Source: Phyto melanocephala (taxonomy: Eukaryota; Arthropoda; Insecta; Diptera; Rhinophoridae). From it: 64,000 bases of DNA. The notes below the pieces were generated by a model. It ran no database searches and was not told where the DNA came from. It was given only the letters and a program-made list of their open reading frames with translations. Of the stretch, positions 23,521-36,040 are shown one piece after another (position 1 is the first letter of the stretch; each line of letters starts with the position of its first letter). The position numbers and the translations under genes were made by a program. The stretch covers positions 13,530,501 through 13,594,500 of the forward strand of contig OW799234.1 in the NCBI GenBank assembly GCA_941918925.1, in the 5' to 3' direction.

Positions 23521-23620
23521 AGGTAGTTTTTGCAATTAAATAATGTTTGAGTGAGAGGGAAAACTCTAGAAATAAAAAGATATGACTTAATTGCCCTTAA
23601 GCTCTGATATTTATGTGTAG
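23521..23620 (-). repeat. Diverged copy of SINE-like family
   Basis: Shares, in order, GCACAGGTAG, GCAATTAAATAATG, GAGTGAGAGGGAAAACTCTA and ATTGCCCTTAAGCTCTGAT with the retroposon at 48592-48981. Heavily mutated. Confidence 0.5.
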
Positions 23621-23769
23621 AGTGTGTGGAAAATTAAATTGTGCATATATACTCATTTTTAAAATGGTAGTTTTTGTTTTCGATTAGACAAAGTCATGCA
23701 ATAACACCGTGTGAGATTGCCACAGAAAACTTTTGAAGTCAAATAAAAAGATTGTACCTAAAAGACCCT

Positions 23770-23880
23770 TTTAAACAGGTAGCGTAATCACGCAATTAAC
23801 TAATGTAAGGGTGTGGTTCAAAACTCTCAAACAAAGATAAAAATTGTTATATTGATTTCCCTTAAACGATAATTAAATAT
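23770..23880 (-). repeat. Second diverged copy of SINE-like family
   Basis: Contains ACGCAATTAACTAATGTAAG, AAAACTCTCAAACAAAGATA and TTTCCCTTAAACGATAATTA, parallel to the copy at 23521-23620 and to 48840-48945. Confidence 0.45.
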
Positions 23881-24324
23881 GTTGCGTAAATCGTGACTCG
23901 TCAAATTTATTAAATGACTACAATTTTTCAATTCTTTTTATATTTGCAAACTTCAAACCAACTCTTAACTATTATAGTTAGTGTGGCAATAATCGTGGAC
24001 CGAGTTTAACGGCATAATCGGAACTAAAACTGTAGTAAAAATAGTTTTTACAAAATAAAGAAATAATTGGTGTATACTGACAAGCATACATACATACAAT
24101 TTTCAACATAATTTTAATAAAAAAATAGAAACAATCATAAATATTTGTTATATAACAGCTTATCAACAATAACGCCGATAGATTGTTGAATGCACTAACT
24201 TTGAGTTTTATGTACAACTCTAAACTTGGCAGGACTTGTTTAAACTTTGACAACAGCATTGACAGTAATATACATTGCCATTATTTTATTTTTCAATCAA
24301 GAACAAATTTAAAATATAAATAAT

Positions 24325-25681
24325 ATGTCTAAAGCCAAAAAATTCAACAAATCGAGTGATTCCAAGTCGGAAACAAGTGATGAGAGTTCATCAAGTTCCT
24401 CGGAATCTGAGCAGGAACATGAGAAAAGGAAACGTCATCGTAAAGACAAGAAAAAAAAGAAGCATATGAAAAAGAAAAAATCCAAACATAATTCTGATAC
24501 CGAAGATGATTGTTCTGAATCCTCTGCAGAATCAGGGGCACCCTCAGAGATTGACAAAGCAGCTGCAAAGAAAAAAAAGAAAGAGTCGGACGAGTCAACG
24601 GTAAGAATAAAAAGAGAAAAATCACGTAGTCGTGAGAAAACAAAATGTATTGGTAAATCCAAATGGGAAAGTCCATCAAGAAGGGCGAGAAGTCGTAGCA
24701 GGGAAAAATACAGATATAGAAGTCGCAGCCGCGAAAGGCATAGAAGTCGAAGTCGCAATAGATCACCGGATTATAAACGCGATAGAAATTTTGAACGGCA
24801 CCAACATTCAAATAGAGATGCTAAAAGAGACCGTGAGGACAGAAGGGATTTTAAGGCCAGAGACAAAGAATATGGCGGCTCCTATGACAGAAGAGAGTAA
24901 GTGTGCAATAACAAATTTTTATATAAATATGCATTATTTTATTTTCCATTTCAGACGCAGTCCTCGAAAGGAAAGAGACCATTCTAGAGAACGTAAACGG
25001 GATCGTGATAATGTAAAACGTGAACCCCGATCCCCTGATAAATATAGAGGATCAAGTAATCGTAATAGAAATCGACGTAAGGAAGAGGATGACAATGCTT
25101 ATGAATGGGGCAAACCTAGCGAAGACAAAAAACCTGCTGTTAATGAGCCGGATACTAAGGAAAAAGAAAAACCTAATTTTTCTTTGAGTGGAGCTCTTAC
25201 CGAAGATACTAATAAGGTAAATGGAGTAGTGGTCAAGTACAGTGAACCGCCAGAAGCACGTAAACCTAAACGCCGTTGGCGTTTATATCCTTTTAAAGGA
25301 GAAACTGCCTTGCCCGTTTTGCACATCCATCGACAAAGTTGTTTTTTGGTAGGCCGTGATCGTAAAGTTGTTGATCTGGCCGTTGATCATCCAAGCTGCT
25401 CTAAACAACATGCCGCCTTGCAGTATCGCCTAGTGACCTTTGAACGAGAAGACGGTACCAATGGCAAACGAGTGCGCCTATATTTAATTGACATCGATTC
25501 GGCAAATGGTACATTTTTGAATAATAAACGCATTGATGCTCGCAAATATTACGAACTAATGGAAAAAGACGTTATAAAGTTTGGTTTTAGCACAAGAGAA
25601 TATGTACTGTTGCATGAAAATAGCAAAGAAGATCAAGAAGATGATGACATTGAGGTTAAAGAAGAACCTGTGGATAACTAA
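24325..25681 (+). CDS. SNIP1: SNIP1, FHA-domain nuclear protein
   Basis: Two exons, 24325-24896 and 24955-25681, split by a 58-bp intron (GTAAGT...TTTCAG), give 432 residues. Residues 1-190 are Ser/Lys/Arg-rich with SRSREK and RSRSRE repeats, an RS-like nuclear region. The second exon continues with RSPRKERDHS. The C-terminal half has the forkhead-associated domain: RWRLYPFKGE lead-in, HIHRQSCFLVGRDRKV, DHPSCSKQHAALQYR, then DIDSANGTFLN and FGFSTREYVLLHE. The GR, S..H and NGT residues form the phosphopeptide-binding surface. SNIP1 family members act in the spliceosome (RES-type complex) and support miRNA biogenesis in the nucleus. The ATG at 24325 follows an A-rich leader. AATAAA at 25787-25792 is a plausible polyadenylation signal. 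Intact. Confidence 0.93.
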
Positions 25682-25786
25682 AATGATATAATTTCTATTA
25701 TATCAAAACTAAATATTAAGGTTAAAAATTAACCTGTGAATATTAAAAAAATATATACTTATGTAATTATGATTATATGCAAATGA

Positions 25787-25792
25787 AATAAA
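25787..25792 (+). terminator. SNIP1 polyadenylation signal
   Basis: AATAAA, 106 bases after the stop codon at 25681. Confidence 0.55.
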
Positions 25793-27302
25793 AGTAAATA
25801 ATTACACTACTCTATAAATTGCGGTCAACTTTCCGTTATTCCAAACGTGAAAGTCAATTCTTAGGTTTCATGAGGAGCTAAATTTGTTCTATACAAAACG
25901 AAAAACGAATTTCTTTTAATTTAAAAGAGTATGTAGGTATTGCTAACGTCCCATTCGACAGTAATCTATTTGTAAATAATCCTACTATTACATATTATAA
26001 ATGGGTATGTTTGCTACTCAATCACGCAAAAACGGCTTATGGAACAAAATCAAATTCATCACATGGATAGATAACAATCTAGATTAACACAAAGGCTACT
26101 TTTTATCCCGATAACCAGGCAAAGTCGTTGGCAATCGCATCATCAAACAGCCTAAACGTTTTGTTTGTGTTGTAAATATTTTTATTTTAGTTGTAGGTAA
26201 TTTTTTTTTATATTCTCAATTTAAAATTAATAATCTTACTAATATAATGATTGGGAATGTTTCTAAGCTTGGAAAAATTTGACAAACATATTAATAACAA
26301 TTTAGGTTAATACTAAGTCTGCCTTTTATTCCGTTAACTATGTAGACGAAGTCATCGTGATTTTAACAAAAAATTTTTTTCATATACATACATATGTATT
26401 ATTTCAAATTAAATTTCTTTTCTAAAGTACCTAAATATAATAAACTGTTTTCCTTTCTAATATGTCTAAGTAAATCAGTAAAATTTTATAATTACGATCT
26501 TTTTACTTACCTTATTGTTAACCCAGGTATTAAGATATCACCATACTAAATTTTATCAAATTGCCTTCAGCAGTTTTGTAGTTAATTGAGTTCAAATAGG
26601 CTTTAATAATCAAAAAAGATATTTTATAAACACGGCAGTTAGTGTTTTGCATTCTAGGTACATTATAAATTTTTTACAACGACATCACAATTTTAAAAAA
26701 GTATTTTATGTGCAGACACCGTTTTTTACAATCTATGTAGGTTGAGACGGGAATCATAAAATTGCCAGTAATTTTTTTTACTTATGTCTCAATGTTCGAT
26801 TACTTTAATTTCTTAGTTCTGGCAACTCTAGTTGAGAAAATGCAAGCAGAATTTATAGCCAATTTTTGTAGGTCAGATTTTATGTAAAAAGAACTTTTAT
26901 TTTTTTTTATATGAAGTTTGACATTTAAGATATGTTAAAAAATATCAGATGTGGTTGTATGAACACCTACAAAAAAAATTAAGTTAACGACCACTCATGC
27001 ATACAGTGGTAGCACCAATTTTTTTTTTATATAGTTTGAGAGCTTGGCCACAAAAAAAACTACGTCATTATATTTTAACAGCACCTTCCAATGCAATCGT
27101 AATTAATCACAGTAAAAAATACACTTTGCCACGATTTATAATTACATATTAAAAATCTGTGTTGTTACCGGCAAGCAGCTTTTTATAGTCTTTCAATTAA
27201 AAAAAGAAGTCGATAAATGTTCAAATTGTAATATTGTTTGTCTTAGATTTTGTGCAGTTAAATAGTCCCGTTATAAATATTTAATTTTGTTTGAACAAAA
27301 AA
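25793..27302. other. SNIP1-mael intergenic
   Basis: AT-rich, no gene. A piece at 26615-26645 (AAGATATTTTATAAACACGG then CAGTTA) matches the right end of the Harbinger-type MITE family of 1964-2081. The mael leader begins within the last ~100 bases. Confidence 0.4.
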
Positions 27303-30300
27303 ATGGCTCCAAAGAAAAAAGCTGCAGCCAATGGTTTTATGAACTTCACCATTGAATGGAAATCCAAGTATGGCAAATTTTTATCAATAAATGAAGCTAC
27401 CCAGGAGGCGGGTAAGGTATGGGCTGTAAGTATTATCATTTTTCGTTGTTAGTGGAGCCTTAACTATAAAACGTTTTTAAAGACCATGAACGCAGAGGAG
27501 CGTGCGCCTTACAAAGATAAAGCTAAAGAACAACAAAAAGTTTTCAAGGCTAATATAGAGGAGAAATTAACCTGCACCGGTATGCCAATATCAATTATGG
27601 AAAGAGAGAAATTAGACCAAGAAAAAAAAGAATTTCAAATGAAAGCTTATATAGATAATACGATCAAAAAGCATAAAGAAGATTACAAAGGTAAGAGTGA
27701 AAAAAGAGTTTTATGTAAGTATGTACATACATACATATACATATGTATATCGATAGCCTAATAAAAAAAAAGGCGAAAGCAGATTTTTTTCGAAATCACT
27801 GTTTTACGTTTCCTATTAGTCTACTGACAAACATATCTGGTGCTCAATTCTCGTCCTGTGAAACTGTGAAAAGTTTTTGTGAGTCATATCACCTTTAACT
27901 ATACAACAACTTTAAACTCTAAAGGTATAACGAGAATTGAGCGCCTGAATTCAACAAAATTTAATGAGCAATGGATTCAAATAACAGTTTTTTAGCAACA
28001 CAAAAAAACTTCCGACTAAGTTTGACACTTACAATTTTTATAAAAACCCATATCTATATTTTGTGTCTTCCTAAAATTTATTTAATTACGAATAGTCAAA
28101 TTGCACTTATTTAGAAGAGAAACAAATTATATACCTAAACCTAGTAATTTAACAATAAAAAAAACAGGAGTTCACTGTATTTTTAAAATTAAAGAACTTT
28201 TAAGAGAAATTGCAAAAAAAAATTTATAACCATGCTTTAGCGAGCGATTTGTAATTACTTTTTTTTTACTGTTCCTAAAGGTATATTGAACCATGTAAAC
28301 CTCTCTGTACAAAAAAAAAACATTATGGTTTTTAACCGTTAAGTAAGTGTGACATTCATATGTATGTATGTATCGTTAGCCAAAACGCAAAAAAAAATTT
28401 TGAAATCTACTCTTTTTTTTTATAAAAAAAAACTGACTAAGCAAAAATAGGATTTTTTAATTTTTTTTTTAACTTTATCGGAAAATCTCGTTTTAAAAAT
28501 CATTTTAAAGCTTTTTAATTTGAGGATGTTTTCTTTAATTTATATACTAAAACTAGCCGACCCGGCAAACGCTGTTTTGCCATTTAAATTATTTAGTTCA
28601 ATAAAAATAACTAACTTACCCTGAGTACATTAAAGAAACGCAGAATTATCTTAGTTTAAAATCTAATCAAAGTCGATACGTTATTTAGGTGAGGCATAAA
28701 TTGTCCCTTGGGTTGAGTCACCTTAAATATTAAGGAGTATGAAAAATGTACATACAGTGTATCACTTAAGTGAGTATGCAGCGATATAAATAATTGGAAT
28801 GATTAAAAAAATGGTTTAGAAATTTAAATAAAAACATAAAAATTTATTTTTTCATTTATTTTTTATGGGAACTTAAGAAAAATAATAAAAAGTAAAAATA
28901 TTTCTAATTCACTACTGATTAATATTTAGTATTTTGTTGGATAGCCCTTGGCCTTTTTGACTAATTTCAATCTTGATGGCATAGATGCGATAAGATTTTG
29001 TGTAACGGAAGGTGGAATTTTATTCCACTCCTCAATTAGTGCAGCTTTTAGGGTATCTTTGCTTGTAATGCTATGACTTCTAATTTTTTTTTCGAGATAG
29101 TCCCACAGGTGTTCTATTAGGTTAAGGTCAGGTGACTGGGGCGGAGTTTTTAATTGTTTTGGTGTGTTGTACAAAAGCCATTCTCTTACAATATGGGCTG
29201 TATGTTTAGGATCATTGTCCTGTTGGAATACAAATGATCCTGTTAGTCCCAATTTAGCTGCACTGTGATGTAAATTATTTTTTAAAATGTTCAAATAAAC
29301 CATCTTATCCATTATTTCTTCGATAATCACCAGATTTCCAACACCTGATGCTGCAATACAGCCCCATACCATAACAGATCCACCACCATGTTTTACTGTG
29401 GCAGCCATATTTTTTGGATCGAGCTCAGTGTTCACTTTTCTCCACACTTTTCGACACCCATCTAAGCCAAAAATGTTTTATTTGTTTTCATCGGAAAAAA
29501 TAACTGATTTCCAGAAATTTTCATCTTTATTTTCATACTCCCCTACGAAGTCCAGCCGTTTTCTTCTATTAGTGCTGTTTACAAATGGCTTTTTGCGGAT
29601 GTTACGGCCATGGTAACTAGAATTATACAGCACCCTACGAATGGTTTGCGGGTTACAGGTTTTTCCACTCTCTTTTTCAATTTCTGCCATTATTTTTAGA
29701 GCGCCGATCTTGGGATTCACTTCTATTTTTCTTGTGATAATTCGTTTCTCCCTGTCGTTAAAGATGTTTGGACGCCTACTTCGAGTCCTGTTACTAGTAT
29801 TTCCCTCCCTATTATTTTTTTCTATAATCTTTTGTATTGTGGAACTGCTCTTATTGACAAGCTTTGCAATTTCACGCTGACTTTTCTGCTCTTTATATAG
29901 TTTAAAAATAGCCTCTTTTAAATCTTGTGAAAGTTCTTTTCCATGAGGGGCCATAATTAGAATTTAGAAAAATTTCCAATAAAAAATCAATTTCGACACT
30001 TAATAATAATTAAAAAAAGCAATTAGTGACTTTTTTCGCGATTAAAATGCGTTCAGCTTTAGTGGAATTCAAAACTTTAATAAGTGCATACTTACTTTTG
30101 TGATGTGATTTTTTCTATATTTTAAGAAATTAAAACTGGATATGAAACGGGATAATTTTTTTTTGTTATGTTTGTGTAAGGCTATACTAATTATAATTGC
30201 TAGTGTAAAAAACATTAATATTTTTGCACATTTTTTAAGGAAAAAATTTAAATGTTTTACTATTTTTATACTGCATACTCACTTAAGTGATACACTGTAT

Positions 30301-32890
30301 GTTGACCGATTCTCAAACGTTTATTATTGTATTGGCTGGTCTATTAATTGTGTACAATTTGAAGAAAAATATTAAAAACTTTATCGATGCAGTTACACAA
30401 TTAAAAAAGTGGACGTTAAAGTTGGCGTGGTAAAAAAAGTATCCTATTAATCATACCAGGGCCTTAGTTATATGATAATTTTGAGAAGATCTGTCTAGTA
30501 GGCTGGCCTACCTGAGGGGGTGTGAAAAAAGCGTGGCATTGAGGGGTATGAAAAATAGATGTTTACCGAATCTCAGACCTACCCGATATACACACAATAT
30601 GTCATGAAAATCGGTCGGAGGAGTTTAATCACAAACACCGCGACACGAGAATTTTATATATTAGAAGATTATAAAAATGTTAGCCTTTTACATTTAAAGT
30701 AGCGATATGCAGATATAAAATTTAAAAAATATAATTTACATGATACTTTCCGTTTTAACACAGTGAAATTATAACTTGTTGCTTTACTGTTTTACTGTAC
30801 AACTGTAGAATTGTGTCCATCTTAAAAATTTTTTTATTTCTTTTTAACTTGGATTTACACTTTTTTTTTAATTTTACTTGTTTATATTTTTTAATATGAA
30901 TTCTTAAAAGTTATAAACATACTTGTAATATCTTCAAGAAATTAAATTATGTGTATATTATGTTTGTAAAATAAATGAGCTGATTAACTTATTAATTTCT
31001 CACGGAATGCAGAATAGAGGGTAAATTCTCTTGCCATGACACTGTAAAATTAAAATTATTTATGTAGTTAAATGTATGGTGACACCAATATGATATCGAT
31101 TCCTTTGCACAAAGGGTTTCCATTTAGTGGTTTTAAAACCGCTGATTTCTCGAACAAACATTTCTTTGGCGATGAAGATCATTTCTCACACGGTGGTTTT
31201 ACGTCAAGAAGCAAAATTTTATTTAGGAAACACAAAAGTGAAATGTTTTAGTTTTTCTTAATTTGATGAAGTGCTATTTTTTTAAACGTTAATTTTTAAA
31301 TGTTTTTAAACTCTTGAAATACATAAATATTTGTTGTTGTTACAATGAACTATCTACATCACAAGATTTTTCATTTGCGTTTTTGGGGGGTGAAAACAAA
31401 GCAAACATTTTCAAGATGTAAATTGATTTACTAAAACTTTTAAAATTTTATTTATCTCAATTTATTTTTTTTCAGCATTTGCACGAGAATCCTATTACTT
31501 TATATATGTTAATTATTTTACCAAAACCCTTAAGGGCGGCGTTTATGTACCAGCCGAGCTAGCTGTTTGCGAATATTCCCTTAAAGATGGTGTCAAACGT
31601 ATATATCAAACTCTTATTAATCCAGGTTAATTATTTATAAACACCCTTAAATCTAAATTTGATTATTATTGAGAAAAACTGCTACATTTAGGTGTCAACA
31701 TTTTTGGCCATCAATACGACGCCCAAACCCACTCCAAATCTACACACAATCTACCATTGCCACCTAATGCTTTAGGTGAAAAGAATGTAGGCAGAATTTA
31801 TAATGATGTTTTGAATTTTATACGTGACAAAGAAACTAATGACTATCCACCCGTATATACTGATGTTAAACATGCAAATGTTGTTGAGTCAGTTTTGGAA
31901 TTTTTAAAAGCTGATGCTGGTGCTAATAATATTGATTTGAAAATTTATTCGATACAATATTTGTTCTTTGCTATGAAAAAAGCCACCTGCGAATATGGTG
32001 ATTTAAAGAAACCAGCATCACCCTATATTACGGATGCCTTTTTCGATCGCGATCACTTTGAATACCAAATTGGTATAGCTTGTCAGGTGAGTAGTGTGTT
32101 TTTCATATTAATTTTTTGTGGATAAATTTGTGAGTCAACATAAGAGTACTAAATCATAACAATATCAATTTTATATTTGGAAAAATTATACCCTAAGTTT
32201 TCTTCTATGTTTCTAAGTTTTTTTTTACAATATTTTTTATAGTATCATGAAGAAATGGACAAAAGTAAATACTGCACACAATCGTATGTAACACGTTGGG
32301 CATATATGTTTTCCGATTATATGTGCCAAGATCTTGCTCTGCCTATTATAGCGGGGCGCCATTGTCCTAAAAATACCAATTTGAATGCCATTATAACACC
32401 AGCGCCTAGTACTGTTGATGATAATGCATCTTTAGTTTCGTTAATGACTACTTCTTCGAATGCCACCAAGGCTGTAGCTGATTCTAAAATCTATTATGAA
32501 GATCAAAAGTCTGCCATATCGGATGGCGATAACAAAAGTTACACCAACAACTTTCCTTCGCTGGGTGCACGCAAAAAGGTACCACCAAGTGCTTGTAAAA
32601 GCCCTGCAGCTCCCAAACCAGTTAAGTTGTGTGTCTCTGATGTGATGGCAATGGATGATGATTGCAAAAACTCCAATCCTTGGGCATCACGTTCGCGTAA
32701 TATACCCCGCGAACCCGACACTACACACTTTAGCATCGACTACAGCAGAGACGAATCGGACTTTGATGATTTTAATTCGGTGGCAAATGTTGGTCGTGGA
32801 CGTGGCTCTTTTATGAACGCCTCATTTAATACTTCAAATAGTACTACAGCTTCAGGACGTGGCCGTTTGATACAAAACAAAAAGATTTAA
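27303..32890 (+). CDS. mael: Maelstrom, HMG-box piRNA-pathway protein
   Basis: Exons 27303-27425, 27483-27690, 31476-31625, 31692-32086 and 32243-32890 join in frame to about 507 residues. The first ~80 residues are an HMG box (NGFMNFTIEWKSKYGKFLS, then GKVWATMNAEERAPYKDKA). From about residue 115 the Mael domain follows, an RNase H-like fold: YFIYVNYFTKTL, YVPAELAVCEYSLKDGV, VNIFGHQYDAQTHS, then RWAYMFSDYMCQ and AGRHCPKN, which supply the conserved E-C-H-C residues. The tail is Ser/Asn-rich with GRGRG repeats. In flies Maelstrom acts with Piwi in transcriptional silencing of transposons in the germ line and ovarian soma. Intron 2 is 3,785 bp against under 160 bp for the others, because transposons have inserted there. 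Coding exons are undamaged. AATAAA at 33222-33227 may end the transcript. Confidence 0.95.
27839..27945. repeat. Small MITE in mael intron 2
   Basis: 107-bp element with inverted ends GGTGCTCAATTCTCGT and ACGAGAATTGAGCGCC (15 of 16 match). No target duplication identified. Confidence 0.55.
28755..30297 (-). mobile_element. Tc1-type element, 1,543 bp, intact ends
   Basis: Perfect 27-bp inverted repeats starting CAGTGTATCACTTAAGTGAG, bounded by TA on both sides (28753-28754 and 30298-30299). The repeats contain the palindrome CACTTAAGTG. It encloses one full-length transposase frame on the minus strand with a single stop. Perfect ends and one lesion suggest recent arrival. Confidence 0.92.
28926..29954 (-). 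pseudogene. Tc1 transposase (DD34E), single premature stop
   Basis: One continuous frame of about 342 codons on the minus strand from MAPHGKELSQDLKEAI. The N-terminus has paired-type helix-turn-helix motifs (SQREIAKLVNKSSSTIQKII; TRSRRPNIF GRPR-like hook). The catalytic core shows the first Asp in VIFSDENK, the second in FVFQQDNDPKH and the Glu in DLNLIEHLWD, with 34 residues between the last two. The only defect is a TAA at 29478-29480, directly after FSDENK, where family members have an aromatic residue. No frameshifts. Function would be cut-and-paste transposition at TA sites; this copy is inactive unless the stop is read through. Confidence 0.9.
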
Positions 32891-33826
32891 ATACGGATTT
32901 ATTAAGTGTAAAAAAACACTTATACAAACATTATTTAATTTTCATAAAAATTAATTTTATAATTTGAAAACTTTAGTTTAACTTTTATTTGTGTTTTACG
33001 TATTTTTTTTTTTTACTAAAATTTGACTATTTACAAATTGTTTTTGTAACTCTTGGTTCGTTCGTTTACTTAAAGCTTTTTTCCATTTTTTGCTGAACTG
33101 TTTGGATTACTTACGTTTTACATTGAATTTTATGTAAACGAAAGCAATGCAGTAAAGTTGAATATAAAAAATAGTAAAATCTTTTGAGTAAACGAACGAA
33201 CATACTGTCAATGAACTTAATAATAAATGTATGTTTAATTTTGCATATTCAAATGAAATTTATTTTGTATCTCTAATATAATTGTACTTCAAAAAACTAC
33301 TCAGATAAATGTCGAAATCTGATAATAACTTTCCTTATAATGATTATTTTATAAAATTTAAAATTTGTTTGATCTAATACACAATAAACCTTGTAATACT
33401 TTAAGAGCAATTAAAAAAAAAACGTTTTGTATTACTTATATAGAAAATCCCTTAATGTTGGACATTTGTAAACCCATATTGAAATGCGAAAATGTCTGAT
33501 ATTTGAAAAAGGTGATGCTTGTGTTTTAGAACTTAATAAAAACGATATTGATGTCACCAGTTTTATTCTTGCGACATTGCATAAATTTAATGCTGACTTC
33601 AAATACTCCCATTTTATAGTAACTCTAGCGTTATTATATTCGCTACTGCATTGGGCGTAACTAAATCATTCTTAAAGGTGCAATGAATTGATCAGTTGTT
33701 CCTAATTTCAATATTCTAGCTTCAAGAACGTAGAAAATATAAAAAGGACATAAAAATACCATGCGAAAAAGTAACTTTATGCACGCCAATCACATTTTTT
33801 GCTTCATCTCGGATCAACTGTCAGTA
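32891..33826. other. mael 3' flank with inverted-repeat block
   Basis: Non-coding. GTTCGTTCGTTTACTTAAA near 33057 is repeated inverted as TGAGTAAACGAACGAAC near 33186-33201, a 150-bp hairpin-capable block, probably a MITE. Remainder AT-rich. Confidence 0.45.
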
Positions 33827-34086
33827 CAGTGAGGCCTCGATTAACCGGAAACATTAGTTTTCCGCGAAAGAAAAGAATATTTTTTTACGTCGGTTTAATT
33901 TTTTTTTTGTATCGATTAACCGTAATTACCTGTATTTTTTTAAATTACTTTTGAACACAATGTGAAAATAAAACAAAAAAGAATTCCCTTGTTTGCATAC
34001 AATGAGCTAGATACATGTATGTATGTATATACGTATGTTTAAATTAGTTCAATTAAAAATTTTGAGAACTGCGTTTTGTTACGGCA

Positions 34087-34202
34087 TTATTCATAATAAC
34101 AAACCGTGTGCTAACGAGCTGCTAACTTTTTTCTGTGAAAATTTCCACAAGGGAAAGATAGCGGCTCGTTAGTTAGCATACAGTTTGTTATTATGCATAA
34201 CG
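34087..34202. repeat. Palindromic MITE inside Tigger relic
   Basis: Inverted arms of about 33 bases (TTATTCATAATAACAAACCG ... CAGTTTGTTATTATGCATAA) including GCTAACGAGC / GCTCGTTAG. Loop about 45 bases. No coding capacity. Confidence 0.65.
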
Positions 34203-34519
34203 ACGTTAGTGTTAATTTTTACAATGACATCTGTTATCAGCAGTAAAAACCAAAGAAAACTCTAGCTATTGCAGACAAAGTTGAGATATTATTAAACTTA
34301 AAAAAAATAATTTGTATTAAAGTTCGCTCATAAAATAGAAATTACCTAACATGAAATTCTTATGAATTTTGGCTGTTTGCTGATAAAATTTTTACTCTTT
34401 CTTCATATTATTTAAACAATTTCAAAAAAACAAATCGAATAATAGTGTTACATATTCATATAATACAACAAACAATATTTATCAGTAAATTAATAAAAAA
34501 AATACATTTAAAAAAAAAA

Positions 34520-36040
34520 CAAGTAAAAGTGCTATATTCGGCCGTGCCGAATCGTATATACCCTTCACAACGTGTAGTCATGCAATAACAGTAGTTTGTA
34601 TTACCTTCATCCCTTATGAAATTCGTACATACATTTAAAAAAACATACATATATAAAAACATCCCATTGTAAAATTATAAATTTACGTATGTATGGTAAA
34701 AAAAAAATTAAAAAAAAAAAATTTTAAAAATAATTAAAAAAAAAAATTTTAAAAAAAATAATTAAAATATTTATAATAAATATAAAACAAAAACAAAAAA
34801 AAAATTAAAAAAAAATTTTAAAACAAATAATATATTTATAATAAATATAAAACAAAAAAAAATAAAAAAAATTTAAAAAAAATAAAACAAGTAACAGTGC
34901 TATATTCGGCCGTGCCGAATCTTATATACCCTTCACAACGTGTAGTCATGCAATAACAATTGTTTGTATCACCATTCATCCCATATAAAATACGTGCATA
35001 CGTACACGTTAGAATAAATGTGGCATCGAATCCCAGCTGAGCCAAAAAAATTTTATTTTATTTAATATATTATTTATATTTTATTATTTTTTTTATATTT
35101 TTTTTAAATTTTTTTAAAAAATTTTTTTAGAAAAATTTTTAAAAAATTTTTTTAAATTTTTTTTTGTAGTTTTTTTTATTATTATTTTTTTTTTAATTTA
35201 TTTTGTTTGGTATGTTTTTTACATGTCTGTATGTATGTATGTTGTTGTTGTAATAGTGAAAAAAAACGAGGTGGTCGTGGTTTTTTGCTCATATCTCAGA
35301 AAGTTATGGGACGATTGTACTGAATTTCAATAGCGATTCATTCCTGGATATTTCCAAGAGATTGATACCATATACAGATCTGAGGAACATATAGTTGCTT
35401 CTAAAAGTTGATTTCAACCAACACACGGGCAGACGGACAGACGGTCAGGGCTTAATCGACTCCTCTATTCATAAGCTTTCAGAAAATATATACTTTATGG
35501 GGTCGGAAATGAAAATTGTAGAAATTACAAACGGAATGACAAAGCTATATATACCCTTGTGCACCACAGGTGAAGGGTATAATAAAAATATAAATAATAT
35601 ATTAAATATAAAATAAAAAAAAATTAAAAAAAAAATTTTTTGGCTCAGCTGGGATTCGATGCCACGTTTTCTCTAACCAGTATACACGTTTGTATGTATG
35701 TATGTTGTAATGTTGTTTTTGTGAATAAAAAATCGAGGTGGTCGTGGGTTTTTGCTCATATCTTAGTTGTTTATGTACCGATGTTTCTGATTTTCAATAC
35801 CGATCTACTCCCGAATATTTCTGATATTTTAATACCTCACCCGGGTCCAAGCGATGTCGGGGGGCTACAAAAAGTTGATTTCAACATACACACGGACAGA
35901 CTGACAGAGCTTAATCGACTCCCCTATTCATAAGCTTTCAGAAAATATATACTTTATGTGGTCGGAAATGAAAATTGTAGAAATTTCACGCGGAATGACA
36001 AACCTATATATACCCTTTTTCACTGTGTGAAGGGTATAAA
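34520..36040 (-). mobile_element. Helentron/mini-me-like element, split by a second copy
   Basis: Minus orientation. One end is CAAGTAAAAGTGCTATATTC, followed by the stem GGCCGTGCCGAAT; the other ends GTGTGAAGGGTATAAAA at 36040. The left part (34520-34700) and right part (35640-36040) line up with the uninterrupted copy at 45091-45830. The A/T-rich middle has been invaded by another copy (34888-35583). Confidence 0.65.
34888..35583 (-). mobile_element. Nested Helentron-like copy with rearranged middle
   Basis: Begins CAAGTAACAGTGCTATATTC and ends CAGGTGAAGGGTATAAT. The segment GGCATCGAATCCCAGCTGAG (about 35013) is in the opposite orientation relative to the copy at 45091-45830, so the interior was inverted or the copy is a composite. 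Contains long A/T runs. Confidence 0.6.

Larger units (their letters stand above)
22073..24324. other. Intergenic between divergent genes; holds old retroposon copies
   Basis: Mostly AT-rich with no gene. Two diverged minus-strand copies of the SINE-like family lie at about 23521-23620 and 23770-23880. They are recognisable from GCAATTAA..AATG, GAGTGAGAG / AAACTCT and TTGCCCTTAAG..GAT in the same order as at 48835-48945. A motif GGACACCTTGTGAATTCACC at 23181 recurs at 39099. Confidence 0.5.
28552..30667 (+). mobile_element. Older dispersed element (ACTAGCCGACCCGGC type), split by Tc1
   Basis: The left part (28552-28752) begins ACTAGCCGACCCGGCAAACG. The right part (30298-30667) ends AATCACAAACACCGCGACAC..ATTTTATATATTAGA. 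These are the two recognisable ends of a repeat widespread in insects, with a non-coding interior. The Tc1 element sits inside it. A 5' fragment of the same type occurs at 51131 (ACTAGCTCTACCCGGCATGC). The class of this repeat is not certain from sequence. Confidence 0.5.

Noticed and set aside
24344..24811. Antisense open frames over SNIP1 exon 1
   Set aside because: Products of the Ser/Arg/Lys-rich codons read backwards; the sense strand has a domain-supported, spliced gene.
32539..32736. Minus-strand frame over mael exon 5
   Set aside because: Antisense shadow of a conserved coding exon.
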